DNA of 64,000 bases, from NCBI RefSeq assembly GCF_003931855.1, contig NZ_CP034248.1, forward strand, positions 2,418,001-2,482,000, given 5' to 3'. How positions within the stretch are numbered: position 1 is the stretch's first letter; each line of letters begins with the position of its first letter. The notes under the pieces were generated by a model that had not been told where the DNA came from, made no database searches, and saw nothing but the letters and a program-made list of their open reading frames with translations. Shown piece after piece: positions 27,034 to 35,649 of the stretch. Position numbers and translations under genes: made by a program. Origin of the DNA: Paenibacillus lentus. Its GTDB lineage: Bacteria > Bacillota > Bacilli > Paenibacillales > Paenibacillaceae.

Positions 27034-28194
27034 TTACATTTCTGAGATTTCAACCCAGCGCCGCTCATCGATAGAGCGTTCTACTGCTTCGAGGACAGCC
27101 TGGCATTTTACGCCGTCATGGAAATTCGGCTGTGGCAGCCTGCTTTCCCGAAGCGCATTCGTCAGCTCTAATATTTCATGGATGAAGGTATGCTCAAAGC
27201 CGATCGTATGACCGGGCGGCCACCAGGCTTCTGCATAATCATGTGCTGGATCCGTGGCCAACACCCTTCTGAAGCCTTGCACATCCTCTTCATCAGAGGT
27301 GAAGTATACTTCAAGTTCGTTCATCCGTTCAAAATCAAACTTCACACTGCCGAGGCTGCCGTTAATTTCAAAGGAATTGGTTGACCGATGGCCTGCTGCA
27401 AAGCGCGTTGCTTCGAAACTGCCGAGGGCGCCGCCCGCAAAGCGTGCCAAGAAAAGCGTAGCGTCGTCCACGGTGACGGGACCCTTCGGCGCATCTTTAC
27501 TGCCTTTGGCACTTAAGCCTGTCATCTCTGCGGCAATCGGGCGTTCTTTAATGAAGGTCTCGCTCATACCAATGACCTCCTGAATGTCTCCTACTAAATA
27601 GTGAGCAAGATCAATCAAATGAGCGCCGAGATCGCCATGCGACCCAGAGCCAGCGATTTCTTTCTGCAATCTCCAGACGAGCGGGAATTCCGGATCCATG
27701 ATCCAGTCCTGTAGGAACCAGGCTCTGAAGTGATAGATTTTTCCTAGTCTGCCGCTCTCCACCAGCTTCTTAGCCAGCTTGACCGCTGGCGAGAAACGGT
27801 AGTTAAAGCCGACCATATGAGCGACCTTGGCTTCTTCAGCCGCCTGCAGCATTTCACGGGCGTCACTCAACGTAAGTGCAAGCGGCTTCTCGCAGAAAAT
27901 GTGTTTTCCCGCCTTCGCAGCTGCGAGTGCAATTTCTTTATGTGCGTCACTAGGGGCGTTAATGTCGATTAAGTCAATATCGTCACGGGCGATCAGATCC
28001 TTCCAATCCGTCACGACACTAGACCATCCCAATTGGGCGGCGGCCTCAGTTACGGCATCTTTGTTTCTTCCGCACAGAGCGGTCATTTCAGGCTTAAGAG
28101 CTTCAGGAAAAAACATTGGCAGCGTCCGATAGGCGTTGCTGTGTGCTTTACCCATAAATTTATAACCAATCATCCCGACGCGCAGCTGCTTCAT
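27034..28194 (-). CDS. Gfo/Idh/MocA-family oxidoreductase
   Basis: The protein has 386 residues. The N-terminal motif is LRVGMIGYKFMGKAHSNAYR, and the catalytic region is AGKHIFCEKPLALTLSDA. The substrate domain includes GSGSHGDLGAHLIDLAHYLVGD, close to the myo-inositol 2-dehydrogenase-like branch. It probably oxidises a sugar with NAD. The ATG has TGGAGGG upstream. It is the first gene of the three-gene leftward cluster, with an AraC regulator just upstream on the same strand. Confidence 0.88.
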   Translation of the reverse strand: MKQLRVGMIGYKFMGKAHSNAYRTLPMFFPEALKPEMTALCGRNKDAVTEAAAQLGWSSVVTDWKDLIARDDIDLIDINAPSDAHKEIALAAAKAGKHIFCEKPLALTLSDAREMLQAAEEAKVAHMVGFNYRFSPAVKLAKKLVESGRLGKIYHFRAWFLQDWIMDPEFPLVWRLQKEIAGSGSHGDLGAHLIDLAHYLVGDIQEVIGMSETFIKERPIAAEMTGLSAKGSKDAPKGPVTVDDATLFLARFAGGALGSFEATRFAAGHRSTNSFEINGSLGSVKFDFERMNELEVYFTSDEEDVQGFRRVLATDPAHDYAEAWWPPGHTIGFEHTFIHEILELTNALRESRLPQPNFHDGVKCQAVLEAVERSIDERRWVEISEM

Positions 28195-28284
28195 GGTATC
28201 CCTCCATCACATATAAAATTGATATCATTATCATTATAGAAAGTAGTGGAATGAATCTCTCGCCAGTTTATGCTTATTCATAGA

Positions 28285-28316
28285 CAAAAAATGCACTTTA
28301 AGCATAAAGTGCATTT
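28285..28316 (-). terminator. terminator of the AraC-family gene
   Basis: AAATGCACTTT (28289-28299) pairs with AAAGTGCATTT (28306-28316). Read on the minus strand, it is followed by a T-run. It separates the AraC gene from the oxidoreductase cluster. Confidence 0.8.
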
Positions 28317-28354
28317 CAGGTTGAAGATAGATTTGGTTAACAGGCTTTGCAATA

Positions 28355-29179
28355 TTAAGAGACGCCGTAACGAGAGCTTGAAGGGACGCAGCCCTTCAGC
28401 TCTTTATATACCCGGTTAAACGTACGGATGCTGTTGAAGCCGCATTCTAACGCAATCTCCATGATGCTGGCATCGCTGCTGATCAGCTTACGCTCTGCCT
28501 TGTGCACACGGATCGTATTGAGGTAGGTTCGGAAATTCATGCCTATAGCACTTTTGAACGTACGGCAAAAATAAGATGGCTCCATTTGAAAGCGAGTTGC
28601 GATTATTTCCACGGATAGATCATCCTGGTAATTTTCTTCAATAAACGACAGAATTTGCTGTATTCTAGCCCGCTTCGATTCGAGCTTGCTTCGCGAGCGG
28701 CGGCTCAGGCTCTGGGTTGGCCAGTTTCTCTGCAGCGTTCCGCACAACTCGAGCAGACCGGCCTTGATGAACATTGAATGACCCGGCTTGGCGTTCTCTT
28801 TTTCCTGCATAATGTCATAAAGCAGTTGTTTGATATGCTGAAATGCCGGATTACCTCCTGGAATGAAGGGAGACACAAAGCTGAAATCATTTGGCCAGTT
28901 CACGGATAGGCTGATCATTTCCGGCTTGAATATGAGAATGATGACTTGTGAATTTTCCTTACTCTCGAAATAATGAATGTCATTACTGCAGCAAATGACC
29001 ATATCTCCCTGCGTAAGCAGACGCTTTTCTTCATTTACGCCGACGAGAATGTTTCCCGATTCGACGTAGATGAACTCAATTTCAGAATGATAGTGTGCAT
29101 AGAACGTCAAGTTATGTCCATGGTGGATAACTAATGGCAACTCGTAATCTAGTATCCAATTTTGATAGAAGGATTTCAT
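28355..29179 (-). CDS. AraC-family transcriptional regulator
   Basis: The protein has 274 residues. An N-terminal cupin-type sugar-sensing domain (about 15-90: FYAHYHSEIEFIYVESG) precedes a C-terminal double helix-turn-helix (about 170-270: LSVEIIATRFQMEPSYFCRTFK and MEIALECGFNSIRTFNRVYK). It is most likely the activator of the oxidoreductase-ThuA cluster directly downstream on the same strand. The ATG has GGGAGTGAGGG upstream. The ligand is unknown. Confidence 0.88.
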   Translation of the reverse strand: MKSFYQNWILDYELPLVIHHGHNLTFYAHYHSEIEFIYVESGNILVGVNEEKRLLTQGDMVICCSNDIHYFESKENSQVIILIFKPEMISLSVNWPNDFSFVSPFIPGGNPAFQHIKQLLYDIMQEKENAKPGHSMFIKAGLLELCGTLQRNWPTQSLSRRSRSKLESKRARIQQILSFIEENYQDDLSVEIIATRFQMEPSYFCRTFKSAIGMNFRTYLNTIRVHKAERKLISSDASIMEIALECGFNSIRTFNRVYKELKGCVPSSSRYGVS

Positions 29180-29528
29180 GCCCTCACTCCCGGGATTTGA
29201 ACATTACACACTTTTATCATATCGGGAAGTACAATTAATGTCTAATAACCTATCCCAAATATTGTGAAATGTATTATGGAAATGGAAAAGGCTGACGCCA
29301 TAAAAATGCGGCTTGTTTGGCATTAAAACATACTAATTCACGCACTAATCGATTGAAATTAAGAATTAGTACGTATTATATATTGAACAAAGATTAAATA
29401 TGACGTATTATATACACAATAAAACTTAATTCATGGAAAGGAGGAATTAATATTCGCTAATATGACATTCTAATGATCGATGCAGGAATGTTATACTAAG
29501 AGCGAATTTATCTGAAGCGGAGGGATTT
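29180..29528. promoter_or_regulatory. AT-rich divergent region upstream of ccpN
   Basis: 349 bp without a convincing gene. It holds a direct repeat ACGTATTATATA (29371-29382, 29403-29414; 32 bp apart). Two boxes, TATGACGTATT (29399-29409) and TATGACATTCT (29461-29471), each match 10 of 11 positions of TRTGHYATAYW, the CcpN consensus as I recall it. A TATACT -10 (29492-29497) follows the second box, which would cover the -35 region. Confidence 0.45.
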
Positions 29529-30170
29529 ATTATCAAACTTACATCCCGTCAAATGGAGATTATTGACATCGTGAAAAAGCATGCTCCGATTACCGGAGAT
29601 CTCATAGCTGAAATGCTAAATTTAACTCGCCCGACGATCCGTTCAGATTTGTCCATTCTCGTTATGCTCGACTACATCGATGCTAAACCGAAGGTAGGAT
29701 ATTTCTTGGGCAAGCGAAGAACGCGTGAAGACGAGAGCAAGCTACCGCTGCTTGATATGAAGGTCGGCGATCTTCACGGCGTCCCGGTCATTGTCCGCGA
29801 AACAACAACGATCCAAGAGGCGGTTGTCTCGCTGTTTTTAGAAAACGTAGGTCATTTGATCGTTACGGATGAGCAAGGCAGATTAGCGGGGATCGTCTCC
29901 CGCAAGGATCTGCTCAAAGTAACGCTTGGCAACGCCACGGCATCCTCGATGCCCGTAAGTTTCATCATGACTCGGCGGCCAAATATTATCACCGTCTCAC
30001 CGGAGGATTCGGTGCTTGAGGCGGCAAGAAAGATAATCGCCCATCAAATTGACAGCTTACCTGTTGTTGTGCCGGCGGAAACCGGCGAAGAGGGGGATGT
30101 GAAGGTGGTAGGGCGGATATCTAAAACGAATATCATAAAAATGCTGCTAGATACGATAGCTGAGGAATAG
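29529..30170 (+). CDS. ccpN: CcpN-like repressor of gluconeogenesis (HTH + two CBS domains)
   Basis: The N-terminal winged helix is PITGDLIAEMLNLTRPTIRS (about 20-60). Two CBS domains follow (about 75-130 and 140-200: TIQEAVVSLFLENVGHLIV and SVLEAARKIIAHQIDSLPVV). CcpN represses gapB and pckA on glucose in B. subtilis, where it is followed by yqfL as here. The first ATG (29553) has no ribosome binding site and would remove conserved residues. GGAGGG (29519-29524) instead points to a non-standard start, ATT 29529 or ATC 29532, giving a product that begins with residues like the Bacillus protein. I chose ATT 29529 (213 residues); this is inference. Confidence 0.85.
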   Translation: MIKLTSRQMEIIDIVKKHAPITGDLIAEMLNLTRPTIRSDLSILVMLDYIDAKPKVGYFLGKRRTREDESKLPLLDMKVGDLHGVPVIVRETTTIQEAVVSLFLENVGHLIVTDEQGRLAGIVSRKDLLKVTLGNATASSMPVSFIMTRRPNIITVSPEDSVLEAARKIIAHQIDSLPVVVPAETGEEGDVKVVGRISKTNIIKMLLDTIAEE

Positions 30171-30182
30171 TGGGGGAATGGG

Positions 30183-30980
30183 ATGATTCAGGCTCCAGCT
30201 CATTTTATAGCAATCTGTTCAGATTCCATCGGGGAGACTGCCGAGGCGGTTGTCCGGGCCACTCTTGAGCAATTTGAATTATCCAACACCGAGATCAAGA
30301 GATTTATGAATGTGCGCGATGAAGAAGAGTTAAGTCGTTTGATGGAGGAAGTATCTGAACGCGGAGGTTTCGTTGTTTACACGTTGGTACAGCCTGAGCT
30401 GCGGGAGGCGATGAGAGAGGAAGCTGTCCGCCTAAACGTTCGTGCCGTAGATATTATGGGGCCAATGATGCAGGCTTTTGTTGATACATTTAATGATACG
30501 CCGAAGCGTACGCCTGGCCATAAACTTGATGAAGAGTATTTTCAGCGGGTGGATGCAATAGAATTTGCTGTGAACAACGACGACGGCAAAGACGTGGGCG
30601 CATTACTTAAAGCAGATATTGTTATACTTGGGGTTTCGAGGATTTCCAAGACACCGCTGTCCATGTTTTTGGCGCATAAAGGGAAGAAAGTCGTCAATTA
30701 TCCCGTGGTTCCTGAATTAACGCCGCCTAGCCAGTTGAAAGAGATCAGCAGCCAGAAGATCATCGGACTGACGATCGATGCACAGCATTTGGTCAAAATT
30801 CGTTCAGAACGGCTTAAGGCGATGGGATTGCCCGATGATTCCGAATACGCCTCAATGGAGCGGGTTGAATATGAATTGAAATATGCCCAGTCACTGTTTG
30901 CTTCGTTAGGCTGCCCGGTCATTGACGTCACCGATAAGGCGATTGAAGAGACCGCTGGGCTGATCATGAAGCACTTGTAA
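30183..30980 (+). CDS. PPDK/PEP synthase regulatory kinase-phosphorylase (YqfL, DUF299)
   Basis: The protein has 265 residues, usual for the family. The start motif is FIAICSDSIGETAEAVVRA, and the P-loop-like GVSRISKTPLSMFLAHKG (about residues 145-165) is the nucleotide-binding motif of DUF299. The family catalyses ADP-dependent phosphorylation and phosphate-dependent dephosphorylation of pyruvate phosphate dikinase. It lies 12 bases downstream of ccpN, the same order as yqzB-yqfL in B. subtilis, where YqfL modulates CcpN activity. Confidence 0.92.
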   Translation: MIQAPAHFIAICSDSIGETAEAVVRATLEQFELSNTEIKRFMNVRDEEELSRLMEEVSERGGFVVYTLVQPELREAMREEAVRLNVRAVDIMGPMMQAFVDTFNDTPKRTPGHKLDEEYFQRVDAIEFAVNNDDGKDVGALLKADIVILGVSRISKTPLSMFLAHKGKKVVNYPVVPELTPPSQLKEISSQKIIGLTIDAQHLVKIRSERLKAMGLPDDSEYASMERVEYELKYAQSLFASLGCPVIDVTDKAIEETAGLIMKHL

Positions 30981-31054
30981 ATTTCTTTCTAAAGGAATAA
31001 AACATAGAATCATAAGAAGAGTTTTATAAAAATGATGGGGTGGAGGGAGTAACA

Positions 31055-32029
31055 ATGGAACGTCACATAGCACTGGAATTAGTACGCATTACGGAAGCGG
31101 CAGCTCTTGAGGCAGCACGCTGGACAGGACGGGGCGATAAGAATAGCGCAGATGAGGCGGCAACATTAGCAATACGCAGTAAATTTAATTCCGTAGCTAT
31201 TGACGGGACTGTAGTTATCGGCGAAGGGGAGATGGATGAAGCCCCCATGCTGTATATCGGTGAAAAAATAGGCAACCGCCGCGGCCCAGGAGTCGATATA
31301 GCCGTCGATCCATTGGAGGGAACAGAGACGGTAGCGAATGGGCTGAACAATGCCATCTCCGTGATTGCCGCCGCTCCTCAGGGCAGTCTGCTCCACGCTC
31401 CTGACATTTATATGGAGAAGCTGGCCGTCGGTCCTGCGCTGGCCGGGCAGCTTTCACTCGATGATCCAATCGAGACGACGTTAGCCAAAGCTTCTTTAAT
31501 ATTGGATAAGCCGCTGGCGGATATGACCGTGTCGATTCTGGATCGAGAGCGGCATGCAGCTTTGATCGATGCCCTGCGTAAATCCGGCGTTAGGATCAAA
31601 CTGCTGAGCCATGGCGATGTTATGGGAGCCATTGAAGCCGCCATGGAAAAGGAGGTCGATATGTATGTGGGCTCCGGCGGAGCGCCTGAAGGGGTGCTGG
31701 CTGCGGCAGCGTTGAAATGCCTCGGCGGGGAGATGCAGGGTAGACTGCTTCCTAACGGACTCGATGAATACAATCGTTGCGTTCGCATGGGGCTCGCCAA
31801 GCCGGATCAATTGCTACGGATGGAGGATATGATCGGGCATGATAACGTCCTGTTCGTGGCTACCGGCGTGACATCGGGAGATTTTCTGCATGGGGTACGC
31901 TACTTGCCAAAGCATAAAGCCGAGACTCATTCCGTTATTATGCACTCCGAGAATAGAACGATCAGCTATATCGAGACCACCCATCACTTTACCGAGCAAA
32001 TTAATTCGGTGAGAGGGGCGGCAATTTAA
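31055..32029 (+). CDS. glpX: class II fructose-1,6-bisphosphatase
   Basis: The protein has 324 residues from ATG 31055, seven bases after GGAGGG; an in-frame GTG at 31040 lies before that site and is rejected. Metal and substrate motifs of GlpX are clear: DGTVVIGEGEMDEAPML, AVDPLEGTETVANG and SGGAPEGVLAAAALKCLGGE. It hydrolyses fructose-1,6-bisphosphate to fructose-6-phosphate in gluconeogenesis. Its position after ccpN-ppsR groups three genes of glycolysis/gluconeogenesis balance. Confidence 0.95.
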   Translation: MERHIALELVRITEAAALEAARWTGRGDKNSADEAATLAIRSKFNSVAIDGTVVIGEGEMDEAPMLYIGEKIGNRRGPGVDIAVDPLEGTETVANGLNNAISVIAAAPQGSLLHAPDIYMEKLAVGPALAGQLSLDDPIETTLAKASLILDKPLADMTVSILDRERHAALIDALRKSGVRIKLLSHGDVMGAIEAAMEKEVDMYVGSGGAPEGVLAAAALKCLGGEMQGRLLPNGLDEYNRCVRMGLAKPDQLLRMEDMIGHDNVLFVATGVTSGDFLHGVRYLPKHKAETHSVIMHSENRTISYIETTHHFTEQINSVRGAAI

Positions 32030-32066
32030 AGGTTAGCGAAGGAACGGAATAACCTAAATTATCGAA

Positions 32067-32116
32067 CGGGACTACTTTTTAAGCTATGCCAGCTTTGTAG
32101 AGTAGTCTCGTTTTTT
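32067..32116 (+). terminator. rho-independent terminator after glpX
   Basis: CGGGACTACT (32067-32076) pairs with AGTAGTCTCG (32101-32110), with AAGCT/AGCTT pairing in the loop, followed by six T. Confidence 0.85.
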
Positions 32117-32237
32117 GAAGAAAATTATAATATAATATACCAAAGAATAAAGAATATGGTAAAATACGCAATTGGGGAGGTGATAGCTCATGATCAAAAT
32201 GCAGAGAGGAGGTTATTTGAGTCCATCCATCGGCCAG

Positions 32238-32262
32238 AATATTGAAAACGCTTTCCAATATT
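32238..32262. promoter_or_regulatory. 25-bp palindrome, cre- or KdgR-like, in the pectate lyase leader
   Basis: Arms AATATTGAAAA and TTTCCAATATT (one mismatch) flank a CGC centre. The core TTGAAAACGCTTTCCA matches the cre consensus WTGNAANCGNWNNCAW at all but one position. It lies between the two possible starts of the pectate lyase gene. CcpA or a LacI-type regulator such as the KdgR-like protein could bind it. Confidence 0.6.
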
Positions 32263-32297
32263 TTAAGCTTACAATATTTGAAAAGGATGTGATTAGT

Positions 32298-33284
32298 ATG
32301 AAACAAAGATTGGCTTTATTATTGTTGTTGACCGTAATGATAAGCATGTTCTCTCTTCCCTCTTCACAGGCAGCGGATCCCGGGTATGTTGGATTTGCGA
32401 CTTTGAACGGCGGAACGACCGGGGGCGCGGGAGGTACTTCCGTCACGGTTACTACAGGGGCTGCGCTGCAAACGGCACTCAAAAATAAAGGCAGCGAGCC
32501 GCTGACGATTTATGTATCGGGCAAAATCACTCCAGCGAATTCCTCGGATAACAAAATCAGCGTCAAAGACGTAAATGATGTCTCGATCTTAGGCTTAGGC
32601 GCAGGAGCGGAATTTGAAGGCATAGGCATAAAAGTGACACGGGCCAGCAATATCATCATCCGCAATCTGAAAATTCACCATGTCAATATTGGCGATAAGG
32701 ATGCGATTAGCATCGAGGGCCCGGCCAACAACGTCTGGGTTGACCACAATGAGCTCTATTCTACGCTCGATTCCAATAAGGACTATTATGACGGATTGAT
32801 CGATGTGAAGAAAAATGCTGAGTATATCACGATTTCGTACAACTACATTCATGACAGCTGGAAAACATCGCTGGTTGGCTCGTCTGACAGCGACAATTAT
32901 GACCGGAAAATCACTTATCACCATAACCGTTTTGAAAATATTAATTCCCGAGGGCCGCTGTTCCGTTTCGGCCAGGGCCATCTGTTTAACAATTATTACA
33001 ACAATATTATAGACACGGGGATCAATTCAAGAATGGGGGCTACGCTCCGCATCGAAAATAATGTGTTTGAAAATTCAAAAGACCCAATCGTTACATTGTA
33101 CAGTAAAGAGCAAGGGTACTGGGATGTGAAAGGCAATTTGTACGTGAACAGCACGGGCAGCATGCCGACCACATCGACAACGAGCTACACGCCGCCATAC
33201 AGCTACACGCTGGATGCTGCAAATACAGTGAAGAATCACGTGATTGCGAACGCGGGCGTGGGCAAGATCAACGTTGGAAATTAA
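32298..33284 (+). CDS. secreted pectate lyase, PL1 family
   Basis: From ATG 32298 the product has 328 residues and a clean signal peptide (about 1-25, cleavage after SSQA). The mature protein is a right-handed beta-helix lyase of PL1. Calcium-site aspartates are in [10 protein letters not shown] and [10 protein letters not shown]. The catalytic arginine lies in [13 protein letters not shown], and [10 protein letters not shown] is a typical rung. It cleaves polygalacturonate by beta-elimination outside the cell, feeding the KDG pathway (kdgK/kdgA) in this window. An in-frame ATG at 32190 has a much better ribosome binding site (GGGGAGGTGAT) but would add 36 residues before the signal peptide. 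The annotated start is therefore uncertain. Confidence 0.9.
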   Translation: MKQRLALLLLLTVMISMFSLPSSQAADPGYVGFATLNGGTTGGAGGTSVTVTTGAALQTALKNKGSEPLTIYVSGKITPANSSDNKISVKDVNDVSILGLGAGAEFEGIGIKVTRASNIIIRNLKIHHVNIGDKDAISIEGPANNVWVDHNELYSTLDSNKDYYDGLIDVKKNAEYITISYNYIHDSWKTSLVGSSDSDNYDRKITYHHNRFENINSRGPLFRFGQGHLFNNYYNNIIDTGINSRMGATLRIENNVFENSKDPIVTLYSKEQGYWDVKGNLYVNSTGSMPTTSTTSYTPPYSYTLDAANTVKNHVIANAGVGKINVGN

Positions 33285-33303
33285 TCGATGGATTGAAGTT
33301 TGT

Positions 33304-33337
33304 ACGCGTGTACCCGGTGGGGCCACGCGTTTTTTTG
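33304..33337 (+). terminator. rho-independent terminator after the pectate lyase gene
   Basis: ACGCGTG pairs with CACGCGT, with extra GTACCC/GGGG pairing inside, followed by six or seven T. Confidence 0.85.
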
Positions 33338-33442
33338 TTTTGAATTATAGAGGACTTCCCATAGGATATAAGAAGGGTCACAGACAGTAGGCAGCAAGTT
33401 ATTTTAAGATAAACCCTAGTTTGCACTAAAGGAGTCATAAGC

Positions 33443-34393
33443 ATGAAATATAAATCGTTAGAGTTGGAAAAGCCTGTCGCCTATGAGCTGGAAGGGTTGG
33501 AAATCGGCATTACCTCCAATTGCAACTTTCGCTGCGATTATTGCTGCGCCTATCAAAGAAACGATGGGAACAACATCGGGGCAAAGGAAATTATTCCTCT
33601 TCTGGAGCAGCTGCCGCATCTTAAAAGAGTGAGACTGTCCGGCGGAGAGGTCACTTTAAAGTATGAAGATTGCGTTGAGGTTGTACGTTACTGCGCGGCA
33701 CGCGGCGTTCAGACTCAGTTGAATTCCAACGGTAGCCTGCTGAATGAGGAGCGAATCCAGCGGCTGGCCGATGCGGGACTGACGACGATCCATATTTCCT
33801 TTAATTTTACGACGGCAGAGGCATTTTCCCAGTACTATCACATTCATCCCAGCGTGTATCAGAAAATTAGAAATAACATTGCTATGTTTGCTAAGACTAG
33901 GGTGGATACGGTACTTGAGACGCTCCTTTTCAGTGAAACCGAGCATCAGATGAAAGAGATTCATGACCATGTGTATGATATGGGTGTTCGCACGCATGAG
34001 ATACAGAACAGTATCATGATGAAGCATAGCGGGTGGAAGGCTATAGCTGCACGCGAAACGTTGAAGCAGGCGGTAAATGATCTCATTGCTTACAAAAAAG
34101 AAGATATGACGCTGTACTTCACCTGCATGGATCGGTTTATGGAGGAGCTTGGTTTGCAGGAACAGCCAGGCGTCTATTTCCCGCACTGCATCGAAGGGAA
34201 AAAGCAGCTTCATTTGCATGGTAACGGGGATATTATTATTTCGGAGCTATGTCACCCCGTCATTATTGGAAATATCCATAAAGGCACTTCTTTGCGTGAC
34301 ATTTATCTTGATATGCCGCCAGCCTTAAAGCATTTTCTTGACCATGAGCCATGTCCGGCACGGGAGGCAATATTCCCCTCAACTCCGCTTTAA
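33443..34393 (+). CDS. radical SAM protein of unknown substrate
   Basis: The protein has 316 residues. The SAM-binding 4Fe-4S motif is Cys27-x3-Cys31-x2-Cys34 in SNCNFRCDYC. VRLSGGEVTL is the SAM 'GGE' strand. The C-terminal part has further cysteines (PHCIEGKK, SELCHPV, HEPCPAR) and the phrase GNIHKGTSLRDIYLD, reminiscent of the auxiliary-cluster (SPASM/twitch) regions of MoaA-like and peptide-modifying enzymes. No precursor peptide or partner gene is evident beside it. The upstream ribosome binding site is AAAGGAG. Confidence 0.85.
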   Translation: MKYKSLELEKPVAYELEGLEIGITSNCNFRCDYCCAYQRNDGNNIGAKEIIPLLEQLPHLKRVRLSGGEVTLKYEDCVEVVRYCAARGVQTQLNSNGSLLNEERIQRLADAGLTTIHISFNFTTAEAFSQYYHIHPSVYQKIRNNIAMFAKTRVDTVLETLLFSETEHQMKEIHDHVYDMGVRTHEIQNSIMMKHSGWKAIAARETLKQAVNDLIAYKKEDMTLYFTCMDRFMEELGLQEQPGVYFPHCIEGKKQLHLHGNGDIIISELCHPVIIGNIHKGTSLRDIYLDMPPALKHFLDHEPCPAREAIFPSTPL

Positions 34394-34450
34394 GATGCAA
34401 AGGATTTGAAAGCCGGAACAGCCTGGAATAAATCCGTGCATTAAAAGCAA

Positions 34451-34484
34451 CGGCTATCCTCGGAATCTCGAGGATAGCCGTTTT
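34451..34484. terminator. bidirectional terminator
   Basis: CGGCTATCCTCG (34451-34462) pairs perfectly with CGAGGATAGCCG (34469-34480), with T-rich flanks. It lies between the convergent radical SAM and ABC permease genes. Confidence 0.88.
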
Positions 34485-34536
34485 ATCGTTTTTCAGCCGC
34501 TGCAGGATAATTTGCCTGTTTTTAGCTCTGTTTCGG

Positions 34537-35649
34537 TCAAGCACGTCCGCGAATCTCCTGGCGGTGAAACAGAACGTAAGAAATGGCGAAGGAGATTAAG
34601 GTCAGCGCGATGAGACCAGTCACCTGTGGCCAGACGAGCAGCAGGCTCTGTCCAAAAGGCAGCGGGCTGGCAATGGCGCCATGAACCTGCTCGGTCGTCA
34701 GCGGTCCCAGGTTACGAACCGATGGCATAAGTAGAGTGGTCGTAGCCTCATTAAACAACGTGTAGGGAGATAGTCTGCTTAGCCACAACATTTGGTTCTG
34801 GAAGCCGACAATATCTTGTACTGTGGCCGTTTCAGCACTCGGCGCGATTCCCTTGGACACGATATTCAGGATCATGTCGTAGAAGAAGCTGAAGAACAGC
34901 CAGACGGAAATCCCCGACAGCGCCGAGGTAGCAGGCTGGCGGAAACGCACGGAGAATAAAATGGACAAATTAAGCCAGAATCCGATGTAGAAGATAATGA
35001 TGAAAGTGAAGCTGATCATTCTTAAGAACTCCTCCAGCGTAGGAGGGATGCCTAAAATAATCGTTCCAAGCGCCATGGTCAAAAAGCCGAGCGTCAGGAA
35101 CATCATGCTGATGACGCCAAGTGAGGCGGCAAACTTCGCGTTAAGCAGCGCGTCGCGATGCAGCGGCTGGGCCAGGATTCGGCTTAACGTACCCTTATTC
35201 CGTTCGCTGTTGATCGCATCAAAGCCGAGGCCGATTCCGAGCAGCGGGCCCAGGAACCCAATGAAGCTGATAAAGGACGGTAAAGTTCCATCTGACAGCG
35301 TGAACAGCTTCAGAATCACGAAGTCATTCGCGGAGCTGTCCGACTGAATAGCCTCTTGAATGCTGTTCATGGCCGTATACAAAGAGGCGATGCAGGTGAG
35401 CAGAATAATGCCAAGCAGCAGCATGAATCGCCAGCTGCGGATATGGTCGGAAATTTCCTTGCGCACCAACACACTGAATGGCGAAGCTCCGAGGCTGCCG
35501 ACTCTCTTGCTTCGCTCACGCTCTTCCCCGTCAACCTTGCCGTTCGACGGGAGGCGATGGAACCAGTCTCGCAATCGCTGCGCCGAGCGGCGTAAATAGC
35601 CCTTCAAATCATATCTGCTGTTATTCAGCTTGGCTGCTTCCTTGGTCAT
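34537..35649 (-). CDS. ABC-2 type membrane permease
   Basis: The protein has 370 residues from the ATG at 35649, which has a strong AGGAGGTG upstream on the minus strand; longer in-frame versions have none. A cytoplasmic N-terminal stretch precedes six membrane segments, the first near 70-95 (FMLLLGIILLTCIASLYTA). GFDAINSERNKGTLSRILAQP is the typical ABC-2 loop. It forms the membrane part of an exporter or maintenance transporter with the ATPase whose gene overlaps it by 29 bases. Confidence 0.88.
   Translation of the reverse strand: MTKEAAKLNNSRYDLKGYLRRSAQRLRDWFHRLPSNGKVDGEERERSKRVGSLGASPFSVLVRKEISDHIRSWRFMLLLGIILLTCIASLYTAMNSIQEAIQSDSSANDFVILKLFTLSDGTLPSFISFIGFLGPLLGIGLGFDAINSERNKGTLSRILAQPLHRDALLNAKFAASLGVISMMFLTLGFLTMALGTIILGIPPTLEEFLRMISFTFIIIFYIGFWLNLSILFSVRFRQPATSALSGISVWLFFSFFYDMILNIVSKGIAPSAETATVQDIVGFQNQMLWLSRLSPYTLFNEATTTLLMPSVRNLGPLTTEQVHGAIASPLPFGQSLLLVWPQVTGLIALTLISFAISYVLFHRQEIRGRA

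Noticed and set aside
33443..34393. Peptide-modifying (RiPP) cluster around the radical SAM gene
   Set aside because: No small precursor gene, leader peptide or export gene lies beside it; the adjacent ABC-2 genes are convergent and have their own NEW3 partner.
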